Assembly (NCBI RefSeq): GCF_008329645.1
Contig: NZ_CP043474.1
Location: 1,736,001-1,800,000 of the forward strand
DNA: 64,000 nt
Reading direction: 5' to 3'
Source: Mycolicibacterium grossiae
GTDB taxonomy: Bacteria > Actinomycetota > Actinomycetes > Mycobacteriales > Mycobacteriaceae
A program made the position numbers and the translations under genes. Below are positions 36,648-45,210 of this stretch, one piece after another (the first letter of the stretch is position 1; each line of letters starts with the position of its first letter). The notes under the pieces are model-generated. The model made no database searches, had not been told where the DNA came from, and worked only from the letters and a program-made list of their open reading frames with translations.

Positions 36648-37856
36648 TCAGTCGAACATGAACCCGCCGAGGAAGCGGGTCATGCGGCGGAGGTAGTCGG
36701 GCTGGCTGACGTGCAGCACGTGGTTGCCGGGGAACCAGTGGAACGCGCAGCGGTCCCAGTGTTCCCACAGCCGCTCGGCCTGCTCGGGCGGTGCGAGCCG
36801 GTCACCGAGACCGGTGATGATGAGCCGGCGATCCTTGGGGACCAGCGGCGCGTAGTTCAGCGGCGAGTGGTACGCCGACGCCAGCGTCATGAGTTCCTGG
36901 TCGGTGCGCGTCAGCCGGTTGCCGACCTTCACCAGCAGGTTGGCCGGAAACCAGTCGTCGAACGCCGCGTCCGGCGTGACCACCGGGACGTTGGGGATGA
37001 CGGCCTGGATGCGGTCGTCGACCGCGGCGATCAGCGCGGAGGTGTAGCCGCCCAGCGACATCCCGGTCAGCGCGATGCGGTCGACACCGGTGTACTCGAG
37101 ATGGTCGAGCACCGAACGGAAGTCGTACACCGCCTGCGCCATCGCCTCGGCGAACCCGGCGAGCCCGTCGGCGAAGTAGCCGTACCCGCTGAACGGCGAG
37201 CCGCGCTCGGCGCGCCTGCCGTGGAACGGCAGCGTGTACAGCAGCACGTCGTACCCGGCGCGGTAGAACCACGGCAGCGAGAAGAACAGGCCGTTGAACA
37301 GGTAGGCCGACCCCATGAACCCGTGGATGAGGCACAGCGTCGGGTGCGGTCCGTCGTCGTGTCGCCAGTGCTGCGCGTGCACGACGTTGTTGCGCGCATA
37401 CCCCGCCCTGCGGTCCCGCAGTGCCGGGTTGACCGCCTGGTAGGTGCTGGTGAAGCGCAGGTTCTCCACCCGTCCGTGCGCGAACCACTCCGCCACCGGG
37501 TTGGCCGGGCGGGTGGCGACCCGCGGAGGCTCGACCGGCGCGCGGAACGACACCTCGGGATCCCGTGCGCCGGCGAGATCGGCGTAGAACTCGAGCGCGG
37601 CCCGTTCGGCGCGGGTGTCGGTGGGCCGCAACGCCGACAGCGCGACCCGCGGCAGCATCGTGGCGCCGATGAGGCTGGCGATCGCCGTACGCAGGCCCAG
37701 GTCGGCGACCGCCGAGGAGTCGACGACGAGCCGCTGCTCCCAGGTCAGGTCCGCGCGCCTCGGCAGGCCGCCGCGGGTCGCGTCGGCCCCCGGGACGTCT
37801 GGCACGGGCAGGGGAGGGTCGACGACGGCATCGGCATTCGGGTGCGACCTGGCCAC
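36648..37856 (-). CDS. Alpha/beta hydrolase (Rv0293c-like)
   Basis: 402 residues. The nucleophile elbow is GMSLGGY, the oxyanion region HGFMGSAYLFNGLFF, and the His lies in FPGNHVLHVSQPD near the C-terminus. It appears cytosolic (no signal peptide), with a long N-terminal helical region (1-150). The same gene follows eccE3 in M. tuberculosis (Rv0293c, about 400 residues), but I know of no demonstrated link to secretion. I start at the GTG at 37856 because it gives the family length; the open frame extends further upstream with no recognisable sequence. Confidence 0.82.
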   Translation of the reverse strand: MARSHPNADAVVDPPLPVPDVPGADATRGGLPRRADLTWEQRLVVDSSAVADLGLRTAIASLIGATMLPRVALSALRPTDTRAERAALEFYADLAGARDPEVSFRAPVEPPRVATRPANPVAEWFAHGRVENLRFTSTYQAVNPALRDRRAGYARNNVVHAQHWRHDDGPHPTLCLIHGFMGSAYLFNGLFFSLPWFYRAGYDVLLYTLPFHGRRAERGSPFSGYGYFADGLAGFAEAMAQAVYDFRSVLDHLEYTGVDRIALTGMSLGGYTSALIAAVDDRIQAVIPNVPVVTPDAAFDDWFPANLLVKVGNRLTRTDQELMTLASAYHSPLNYAPLVPKDRRLIITGLGDRLAPPEQAERLWEHWDRCAFHWFPGNHVLHVSQPDYLRRMTRFLGGFMFD

Positions 37857-37891
37857 GTGCGCGATGGTAGCCGCGTCCGGCGGACACCCGC

Positions 37892-39667
37892 TCAGCTCAG
37901 CCGGTAGACCAGCGAGTCGCCGACGGCCACCGCCGGATGGTGCGCGGCCACCCAGTCGGCGATCTCCCGGGTGTGCGACGCGGAGGCGTCCTTGGCGTGC
38001 AGGACCTCGCCGTGCGGCGCCGCCGCGCCGCCGCGGCCCGCCTCCACCCAGTACGTCACCAGGTGCGCGTGCACGGCGGCCACGAACGCGTCGAGGGTCG
38101 GGACGGGGTCGCCACTCCAGCCGCCGACGGCCATGACCGACGTCCCGGACGACAATTCCAGCACCGCCGCGGACTGCGCGCCGTTGGTCGCCGCGGACCA
38201 CGGCGTCGAGGTCGCCGCCAGCAGGCGCGCGAGATCGGCGTTCGTCGCCTCGTCACCGGTCCAGCTGCGCGCGGCCGGCGCACCGGGCGGGGTGACCGCC
38301 TCCGGCGCGACGCCCTCGTGGGCGGTGGCGGCCGTGGCGACGCCGAACGCGACCGTGCCGACGAGCGCGGCGACCGCCCCGGCCGCGGTGCCGACCGGCG
38401 ACCAGCGCGGCACCAGGATGAGCGCCGCGCAGGCCACGCCCGCGGCGGCGAGCAGCCCGACCAGCGGCGCCGGACGAAAACCGGCGTGGCGCAACAGCAT
38501 CGCCGACCACCCCGCTCCGGCGAGCACCAAGGCGGCGAGCACCGCCCGCCCGGTCCCGCTGTGCTCCCGCCAGGCCCACACCGCCGCCAGCGCGACCGTG
38601 GCCGCCACCGGCGGCGCGAGGGTGACGCTGTAGTACGCGTGCTGCGTGCCGCGCATGGCGGTGAGCACCGCCGCGGCGACCACCAGCCAGCCCGACCACC
38701 ACACCAGCGCCCCGCGCTCGACGCGGGTCAGCCGGCCCCGCAGTGCCAGCCAGCCCGCGCCGGCGCAGCCGAGCACCGCGGCGGGCAGCAGCCAGGAGAT
38801 CTCCTGGCCCATCTCCCCGGTCAGCAACCGCCACGGCGTGCCGCGCGGGACGGTGCCGCCGACCGCGCTGCCGCGCCCCACCAGCCGGCTGACGCCGTTG
38901 TAGCCCCACGCCAGGTCGAGCACCGAGTCGTCGGCCGACCCGCCGACGTAGGGCCGGTCGTGGGCCGGGACGAGCGCCACCACCGCCACCCACCAGCCGG
39001 CCGCGCCGACGAGCGCCGCCGCCGCGCCCGCGAGGTGCAGCGCCTTGGCGCGCCAGCCGGTCGGCGCCGCGGCGAGGTAGGCGGCCGCCAGGGCGGGCAG
39101 CACCAGGAACGCCTCGGCCATCTTGGTCAGGAACGCGACCCCCACCAGGGCGCCGGCACCGGCCAGCCACCGGCCCGACGCGGTGGCCACGGCACGCGTG
39201 ACGGCGTATCCGGCGGCGGTCAGCAGCAGGACGAGCAGGGCGTCGGGATCGTCGAAGCGGAACATCACGGCGGCCGCCGGGGTGACGGCGAGGACGAGAC
39301 CGGCGAGCAGGCCGGCGGCCGTCCCAGCCCGTGGGTCGGGGACCGTCCGGCGCACGGCCGCGTACAGCAGCGCGACGGCGGCCACCCCCATCACGGCCTG
39401 CGGGGCGAGCACCGACCAGCTGCTGAGCCCGAACAGGCGCACCGACAGGCCGGTGACCCACAGCGCGGCGGGCGGCTTGTCGACGGTGATGAAGCCCCGG
39501 GCGTCCAGCGCCCCGAAGAACCATGCGGCCCAGCTGCGGGCACCGGCCTGGGCGGCCGCCGCGTAGTACGGGTTGCCGTACCCGGACGCGGACAGGCCCA
39601 CGGTGTACAGCCCCGCCGGCACGATCAGCAGGGCAGCGAGCGCCCACCGCGGTCGCCGATCGATCAC
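37892..39667 (-). CDS. Membrane glycosyltransferase, ArnT/PMT (GT-C) family
   Basis: 591 residues. About 11-12 membrane helices, with the GT-C hallmark in the first periplasmic loop (SGYGNPYYAAAAQAGARSW, then DKPPAALWVTGLSVRLFG) and an acidic FDDPDALLVLLL segment. Ends in a soluble domain of about 130 residues carrying Asn-Gly-Ala-Gln and GGWSGDPVP, typical of the YkcA/YkcB-like group. Such enzymes move a sugar from a polyprenyl-phosphate donor to a cell-envelope acceptor; donor and acceptor are unknown. GTG start at 39667. The C-terminal end lies 36 bases from the hydrolase start on the same strand. Confidence 0.85.
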   Translation of the reverse strand: MIDRRPRWALAALLIVPAGLYTVGLSASGYGNPYYAAAAQAGARSWAAWFFGALDARGFITVDKPPAALWVTGLSVRLFGLSSWSVLAPQAVMGVAAVALLYAAVRRTVPDPRAGTAAGLLAGLVLAVTPAAAVMFRFDDPDALLVLLLTAAGYAVTRAVATASGRWLAGAGALVGVAFLTKMAEAFLVLPALAAAYLAAAPTGWRAKALHLAGAAAALVGAAGWWVAVVALVPAHDRPYVGGSADDSVLDLAWGYNGVSRLVGRGSAVGGTVPRGTPWRLLTGEMGQEISWLLPAAVLGCAGAGWLALRGRLTRVERGALVWWSGWLVVAAAVLTAMRGTQHAYYSVTLAPPVAATVALAAVWAWREHSGTGRAVLAALVLAGAGWSAMLLRHAGFRPAPLVGLLAAAGVACAALILVPRWSPVGTAAGAVAALVGTVAFGVATAATAHEGVAPEAVTPPGAPAARSWTGDEATNADLARLLAATSTPWSAATNGAQSAAVLELSSGTSVMAVGGWSGDPVPTLDAFVAAVHAHLVTYWVEAGRGGAAAPHGEVLHAKDASASHTREIADWVAAHHPAVAVGDSLVYRLS

Positions 39668-39720
39668 GATCGGCCAGCTTCACTGGCGGCGCTGCGGGAA
39701 CGCCGATGCGGCGCTGTGAA

Positions 39721-40608
39721 TCAGCTGGGGGACAGGGCGAACAGGCGGGCGGCGTTGTCGTGCAGCACGTTGCGCCGCCACGCGTCGTCGACGCCGTCGA
39801 GGTCGGTGACCGACCGCAGCGCGTCGGCGTAGCCGTAGGGGATGTTGGGGAAGTCGCTGCCGAACAGCACGCGGTGACCGAGGGCTCGCAGCCGTGGCAT
39901 CTCCGACCGCGGGAAGGGCATGGTCTCCTCGGTGAACGGAGTGAGGGCCATCGTGGTGTCCAGGTGCACGCCGTCGTGACGTTCGCAGAGGTCGAGGAAG
40001 TCGGCGTACTCCGGCATGCCGAGGTGGGCGATGATCAGCCGCAGCGCAGGGTGGCGGGCGAGCAGCGCGCGGATGGGCGCCGGGCCGGTGTGCGCGCCGG
40101 GCTGCGGGCCCGAGCCGCAGTGGATCACCACGGGCACGCCGGCGTCGGCGAGCACGCCCCAGGCCTCGTCGAGAAGCGGGTCGGTGGGGTCGTAGCCGCC
40201 CACCTGCACGTGCGCCTTGACCACGCGGGTGCCGCGCTCGACGGCGTCGGTGACGTACTGCGTCACACCGGGTTCCGGAAACAGCGTCGCGGTGGCCAGG
40301 CAGTCCGGGGTCGCGGCCGCGAAGCCGGCGGCCCACTGGTTGAGCCATGCCGCCATGTCGGGCTTGTGCGGGTAGATCAGCGACGTGAAGGCTCGGACGC
40401 CGAAACCGCGCAGCGTCTGCAGGCGCCGCGCCTCGTCGGTGCGGTAGGTGATGGGCCACGTCCGCCCGACCAGCGGACCCGCCGCGTCGAAGTACTGCCA
40501 GACCTTGTCCATCACCCGCTTGGGCATGAAGTGCGTGTGCACGTCGATGACGCCCGGCAGATCCAGGTCCGCCCAGATACGGCGCACCGAGGTTGACTCA
40601 TCCGTCAC
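39721..40608 (-). CDS. Amidohydrolase-2 family metal-dependent hydrolase
   Basis: 295 residues. Metal site HxH (His24, His26 in DVHTHFMPK), later [10 protein letters not shown] and [15 protein letters not shown], and the active-site Asp in FGSDFPN. This is the ACMS-decarboxylase/amidohydrolase-2 fold, which performs hydrolysis or non-oxidative decarboxylation of small acids; the substrate is unknown. I use the GTG at 40608; another GTG lies three codons upstream. Divergent from tam with 75 bases between. Confidence 0.85.
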   Translation of the reverse strand: MTDESTSVRRIWADLDLPGVIDVHTHFMPKRVMDKVWQYFDAAGPLVGRTWPITYRTDEARRLQTLRGFGVRAFTSLIYPHKPDMAAWLNQWAAGFAAATPDCLATATLFPEPGVTQYVTDAVERGTRVVKAHVQVGGYDPTDPLLDEAWGVLADAGVPVVIHCGSGPQPGAHTGPAPIRALLARHPALRLIIAHLGMPEYADFLDLCERHDGVHLDTTMALTPFTEETMPFPRSEMPRLRALGHRVLFGSDFPNIPYGYADALRSVTDLDGVDDAWRRNVLHDNAARLFALSPS

Positions 40609-40683
40609 CGTGCCCACGATGGCAGACGGCAGAATGGCAGTCGCGGGCTCCCTGTCGTGGAGCGCCGCACGCGAGGAGGCGCC

Positions 40684-41454
40684 GTGACCTGGAACCCGGA
40701 CGTGTACCTGGACTTCGCCGACCACCGCGGCCGCCCGTTCGTCGACCTGCTGGCGCGGGTCGGCGCGACACGGCCCCGCCGCGTCGTCGACCTCGGCTGC
40801 GGACCCGGCAACCTCACCGTGACGCTGGCACAGCGCTGGCCGGAGGCGCACGTCGACGCGCTGGACAGCTCACCGGAGATGGTGGCGGTTGCGCGCGAGC
40901 GGGGTCTCGACGCGGCGCTCGCCGACATCGCCGACTGGACACCGCCACCGGACACCGACGTGGTGGTGTCGAACGCGGCGCTGCAGTGGGTGCCGGGTCA
41001 CGCCGACCTCCTGACGCGGTGGGTGGGCGAACTGCCCGCGGGCGCGTGGCTCGCCATGCAGGTGCCGGGCAACTTCGACGCACCGTCGCACCGCGCCGTG
41101 CGCGCGGTCGCGACTCTGCCGAGTTTCGCCGCGGCGCTGGCCGACATGCCGTGGCGCGACGCGGACGTCGTCGCGACACCGGTCCGCTACGCCGACCTGC
41201 TGACCGACGCCGGCTGTGCCGTGGACGCCTGGGAAACCACCTACGTGCACCCATTGACCGGCGACACACCAGTTCTCGACTGGATCACCGGTACCGCGCT
41301 GACCCAGGTGCGCAGCCGACTGTCCGACGATGCTTGGCAGGCCTACCGCGAGGCCATCATCCCGCTGCTCGCCGAGGCCTACCCGCGCCGGTCCGACGGC
41401 ACGACGTTCTTCCCGTTCCGCCGGGTGTTCGTCGTGGCCCGGGTGGGCGGCTGA
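40684..41454 (+). CDS. tam: Trans-aconitate 2-methyltransferase
   Basis: 256 residues. The SAM-binding motif [12 protein letters not shown] is at 34-45, preceded by the family's [21 protein letters not shown] start and followed by [14 protein letters not shown] and [12 protein letters not shown], all characteristic of Tam, which methylates trans-aconitate, a by-product inhibitor of aconitase. The same gene (Rv0294) follows ESX-3 in M. tuberculosis. GTG start at 40684. Confidence 0.92.
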   Translation: MTWNPDVYLDFADHRGRPFVDLLARVGATRPRRVVDLGCGPGNLTVTLAQRWPEAHVDALDSSPEMVAVARERGLDAALADIADWTPPPDTDVVVSNAALQWVPGHADLLTRWVGELPAGAWLAMQVPGNFDAPSHRAVRAVATLPSFAAALADMPWRDADVVATPVRYADLLTDAGCAVDAWETTYVHPLTGDTPVLDWITGTALTQVRSRLSDDAWQAYREAIIPLLAEAYPRRSDGTTFFPFRRVFVVARVGG

Positions 41455-41488
41455 GCGGCGCGCCGAGACCGTTGGGCGCCGCGGTGAC

Positions 41489-43366
41489 TCAGCTCCCGTC
41501 GCGGGCCGCGTGCAACGCGTCGAGCACCCGGCGGACGAGGTCGTCGATGTCCGCGCCTGCGGTGTCGACCACCAGGTCCGGGTTCTCCGGCGCCTCGTAC
41601 GGGGCGTCGACGCCGGTGAGGCCCTTCAGTTCTCCGGCCCGCGCCCGCGCGTAGAGGCCCTTCGGGTCCCGCTTCTCGCACTCGGCGAGCGACGTCGCGA
41701 CGTGCACCTCGATGAACGGCAGCTTGGCCGCCTCGTTGAGGGCCCGGGCGATCTCGCGGTCGGAGTGCAGCGGCGACACCAGCGACGCGAGCGCCACCAC
41801 GCCCGCGTCGGCGAGCAGTCGGGTCAGATGTCCGACGCGGCGGATGTTCTCCGCGCGGTCGCCCGCCGAGAAGCCCAGATCGTCGGACAGCCCGTGCCGG
41901 ATGTTGTCGCCGTCGAGCAGGTACGCCACGTCACCGGACTCGACGAGCGCCCGCTCCACGGCCACGGCGAGCGTCGACTTGCCCGACGCCGGCAGCCCGG
42001 TGAACCAGATCGTCGCCCCGCGCTGACCGGTCTGCTGCCAGCGGTAGTCGCGGTCCAGCGACGACGGGTGCCAGCGGATGTCGTTGCGCGTCTGCGCGCC
42101 CGGCTTCACCTCGCGTGCCTCGGTGATGGTGCCCGCGCCGACGGTCTCGTTGGAGGTCTCGTCGATCAGGATGAACGCGCCGCTGTCGCGGTTCTCGGCA
42201 TACGGGTCGGCGACCACCACCGAGCTGGTCCGCAGCGTCACCACGCCGATGTCGTTGAGCGACAACGCCACCGGGTTGTCCAGGTCGTCGAGCGTCTCGG
42301 GGTCGAGCCGGCTGTGCAGCTCCTGGACGGTGGCGCGCACGGTGCGGGTGCCCTGCTTGAGCGCCAACCGGTCACCCGCACGCAGCGGGGTGTCGGTGAA
42401 CCAGCAGACCGTGGAGTACAGCTCGCGCGCCGCGACCGGCAGCACCGCATCCTCGGCGCCGCTGACGAAGACGTCGCCGCGTCCCACGTCGATGTCGTCG
42501 GCCAGCTCGATCGACACCGACAGCGGCGCAACGCCGGTGTCGCGGTCGTCGTCGAGCGTGTCCAGTGCCGTCACCGTCGACGAGGTGCCGGCCGGCAGCG
42601 ACACCACCGGGTCGCCCACCCGCAGCGTGCCCGCGGAGATGCGGCCGGTGTAGCGGCGTCGCTGCTCGGACGTCGGCCGCGACACCCACTGCACGGGCAG
42701 CCGCAGCTTCGCCGGTTCCGGCTGCGGCGCCGACAGTTGCACGCCTTCGAGGTACTCGAGCAGCGTCGGACCCTCGTACCAGGGCGTGTGGTCCGACCGA
42801 TGAACGACGTTGTCGCCCAGCTTGGCCGCGATCGGGATGACGGCGAGGTCCAGCGGCGAGCCCGACGAGCCGAGCCGGTCGGCCATCTGCCGCAGCTCGG
42901 CCTGCACCTCGTCGAACCGGCTCTGGTCGAAGTCCACCAGGTCGATCTTGTTCACCGCGGCGACGTAGTGCTGCAGCCCCAGCAGTTTCGCGATCCGCGC
43001 ATGCCGGCGCGTCTGCCGCAGCACGCCGGCGCGGGCGTCGACCAGCAGGATCGCTACGTGCGCGTTCGACGCGCCGGTGAACATGTTGCGCGTGTAGCGC
43101 TCGTGCCCGGGCGTATCGGCCAGGATGTAGCTGCGACGCTCGGTGGAGAAGAAGCGGTACGCGACGTCGATCGTGATGCCCTGCTCGCGTTCGGCGCGCA
43201 GCCCGTCCGACAGCGCCGCCAGGTCGGCCACGCCCTCGGCGTCGGTGACGGCCTCCAGGTGGTCCAAGGGCAGGCTGTCGGTGTCGTGCATCAGCCGCCC
43301 GATCAGCGTGCTCTTGCCGTCGTCCACCGAGCCGGCCGTCGTGATCCGCAGTAGCTGCCGAGTCAT
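41489..43366 (-). CDS. cysNC: Bifunctional sulfate adenylyltransferase subunit 1 / APS kinase CysNC
   Basis: 625 residues. The N-terminal part (1 to about 430) is the CysN GTPase: GSVDDGKST at 12-20, DTPGHERY and NKID. The C-terminal part (about 445-625) is APS kinase with P-loop GLPASGKST near 455, LDGDNIRHGLS and YARARAGE. Together with CysD it turns sulfate and ATP into APS, then phosphorylates it to PAPS, the donor for sulfotransferases. It follows cysD by 61 bases containing a tandem repeat, and a GGGAG ribosome-binding site precedes the ATG at 43366. Confidence 0.96.
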   Translation of the reverse strand: MTRQLLRITTAGSVDDGKSTLIGRLMHDTDSLPLDHLEAVTDAEGVADLAALSDGLRAEREQGITIDVAYRFFSTERRSYILADTPGHERYTRNMFTGASNAHVAILLVDARAGVLRQTRRHARIAKLLGLQHYVAAVNKIDLVDFDQSRFDEVQAELRQMADRLGSSGSPLDLAVIPIAAKLGDNVVHRSDHTPWYEGPTLLEYLEGVQLSAPQPEPAKLRLPVQWVSRPTSEQRRRYTGRISAGTLRVGDPVVSLPAGTSSTVTALDTLDDDRDTGVAPLSVSIELADDIDVGRGDVFVSGAEDAVLPVAARELYSTVCWFTDTPLRAGDRLALKQGTRTVRATVQELHSRLDPETLDDLDNPVALSLNDIGVVTLRTSSVVVADPYAENRDSGAFILIDETSNETVGAGTITEAREVKPGAQTRNDIRWHPSSLDRDYRWQQTGQRGATIWFTGLPASGKSTLAVAVERALVESGDVAYLLDGDNIRHGLSDDLGFSAGDRAENIRRVGHLTRLLADAGVVALASLVSPLHSDREIARALNEAAKLPFIEVHVATSLAECEKRDPKGLYARARAGELKGLTGVDAPYEAPENPDLVVDTAGADIDDLVRRVLDALHAARDGS

Positions 43367-43376
43367 CGCAGTATCT

Positions 43377-43427
43377 CCCGTCGCTCCGCTCGCCCCAGGC
43401 GCATCCCCCGTCGCTCCGCTCGCCCCA
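43377..43427. repeat. Two direct copies of a 21-base repeat between cysD and cysNC
   Basis: Identical 21-base units at 43377-43397 and 43407-43427 (core GTCGCTCCGCTCGCCCCA), separated by 9 bases, so a 30-base period. The repeat fills nearly the whole cysD-cysNC gap and ends at the cysNC ribosome-binding site. Its role is unknown. Confidence 0.85.
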
Positions 43428-44348
43428 TCAGAAGTAGCCCTCTCGCTTGCGGTCCTCCATCGCCGCGACCGACGTCCGGTCGTCCGCGCGGGTCTCGCCG
43501 CGCTCGGACACCGTCGCCGCGGAGATCTCGGCGATCACCCCGGCGATGTCGGTGGCATGCGAGCGCACCGCACCGGTGATGGTGAGGTCGCCGACGGTGC
43601 GGTACCGCACCCACTCGGTGGCGGCCCGCTCGTCACCGCGGGGCTGGACGTACTCCGAGACCGCCAGCAGGATGCCGTCGCGTTCCACCACCTCGCGCTC
43701 GTGTGCGAAGTAGATCGACGGCAGCTCCAGGTTCTCCAGCTCGATGTAGCGCCAGACGTCCAACTCGGTCCAGTTCGACAGCGGGAACACCCGCACCTGC
43801 TCGCCCTGGCGGATCCGGCCGTTGTACAGCGACCACGGCTCCGGTCGCTGCGCGCGGGGATCCCACTGGCCGAACTCGTCGCGGAAGCTGAGGATGCGCT
43901 CCTTGGCGCGGGCCCGCTCCTCGTCGCGCCGGGCACCGCCGAACGCGGCGTCGAACCCGCCCGCCTCCAGCGCGTCGAGCAGCGTGCGCGTCTGCTGCCG
44001 GTTGCGTGAGGCGCCCGGACCGGGGTCGGCGACGCGGCCACTGTCGATGGTCTCCTGCACCGAGCCGACGATCAGCTCGTGCCCGTGCTCGCCCAGGCGG
44101 CGGTCGCGGAACTCGATGACCTCGTCGAAGTTGTGGCCGGTGTCCACGTGCAGCACCGGGAACGGTAGCGGTGACGGCCGAAAGGCCTTCTCCGCCAACC
44201 GCAGCAGCACGATCGAGTCCTTGCCCGCCGAGAACAGCAGGACCGGACGCGTCAGCTCGGCGACCACCTCGCGGATGATGTGCACCGCCTCGGCCTCGAG
44301 CACCCGCAGCTCGTCGACGTGGGTGGTGTCCACGGTCGTGCTCGTCAT
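43428..44348 (-). CDS. cysD: Sulfate adenylyltransferase subunit 2 (CysD)
   Basis: 306 residues, full length. The PP-loop is SAGKDS at 40-45, followed by [16 protein letters not shown] and [15 protein letters not shown]. It forms APS from sulfate and ATP, driven by the CysN GTPase. The C-terminus DRKREGYF is the conserved family ending. ATG at 44348 overlaps the stop of the upstream sulfotransferase gene by 4 bases, linking sulfate activation to its consumer by translational coupling. Confidence 0.96.
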   Translation of the reverse strand: MTSTTVDTTHVDELRVLEAEAVHIIREVVAELTRPVLLFSAGKDSIVLLRLAEKAFRPSPLPFPVLHVDTGHNFDEVIEFRDRRLGEHGHELIVGSVQETIDSGRVADPGPGASRNRQQTRTLLDALEAGGFDAAFGGARRDEERARAKERILSFRDEFGQWDPRAQRPEPWSLYNGRIRQGEQVRVFPLSNWTELDVWRYIELENLELPSIYFAHEREVVERDGILLAVSEYVQPRGDERAATEWVRYRTVGDLTITGAVRSHATDIAGVIAEISAATVSERGETRADDRTSVAAMEDRKREGYF

Positions 44349-45145
44349 GTCGGCAATCCCTCCCGCTCGGCATCCGCCTTGTACCGCTCGACCCATTCGT
44401 CGGAGCGGTGATCCGCCTGGCGCTCCAGCACCGGTGCCGGTGCCAGGCGCCGGTCCAGGCCGAGCGCGTCGAGTACGTCGCCGACGACCTCGGTGAGGTT
44501 GCGCCACAGCACCGGGTAGGGCACGTCCATCGGCTCGACGCCCTCCTCGGCGAACCAGGTGCGCCAGCCCTCTTCCTGCGCCCGCAGCATCGTCACGACG
44601 TGGGCGATGGCGCCGGCGTGGTACTCGGCCCGGGCGTCGCGCACCGGGTCGGGGCGGCCGCGCCACACCCGGGTCTGCACGGCCCGCCAGAACGACACCG
44701 CCTGGGAGATGACGTCGGGCCGGTAGACGTGGATGAGCACGGGGTCGCTGCCGACGACGTCGCGGATGGCGGCGAGCAGGCCGTCGCCGGAGCGGTCCGG
44801 CAGCCCCGCCGCGCGGTCGAGGAGCAGCGGCGTCTGGTTCCACATCAGCTTGCCGCCCCACACCCCGTTCGGCGTGCGGCCGACGGTGCGGATGTAGTCC
44901 CGCCAGATCTCGGCGGGCGCGATGTCGGGCTTGCCCTCGTCGAGCGGGTCGAGCAGTCGCAGGATCGACTCGTCCTCGACGCCGGCGAACCACTCCCTCG
45001 GCTGCGGCGACTGGCTGGTCGACGGCAGGTACTGGAAGAACTCCTGGGGCTCGCCGGCGACGCCGGTGGCGCGCAGCGACTCGACCAGCAGGGTGCTTCC
45101 GCTGCGCTGCGACGCGAGCACCAGGTACGCCGTGGGGGCTGCCAT
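44345..45145 (-). CDS. stf0: Trehalose 2-sulfotransferase-like Stf0
   Basis: 266 residues. The 5'-phosphosulfate loop is [10 protein letters not shown] (11-20), where PAPS binds, followed by [10 protein letters not shown] and [13 protein letters not shown]. This is the Stf0 family described in mycobacteria, which transfers sulfate from PAPS to the 2-position of trehalose, the first step of sulfolipid-1 in M. tuberculosis. Here no pks2/papA genes are near, so the final product is uncertain. The C-terminal half includes the 3'-phosphate-binding [16 protein letters not shown]. Part of an operon with cysD and cysNC. Confidence 0.92.
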   Translation of the reverse strand: MAAPTAYLVLASQRSGSTLLVESLRATGVAGEPQEFFQYLPSTSQSPQPREWFAGVEDESILRLLDPLDEGKPDIAPAEIWRDYIRTVGRTPNGVWGGKLMWNQTPLLLDRAAGLPDRSGDGLLAAIRDVVGSDPVLIHVYRPDVISQAVSFWRAVQTRVWRGRPDPVRDARAEYHAGAIAHVVTMLRAQEEGWRTWFAEEGVEPMDVPYPVLWRNLTEVVGDVLDALGLDRRLAPAPVLERQADHRSDEWVERYKADAEREGLPT

Positions 45146-45210
45146 GCGCGAGAGCTTAACCGGTGGGCAAATGCGCTGCTAGACGGGCATTTCGCTCAGC
45201 ACGAGCGGAA

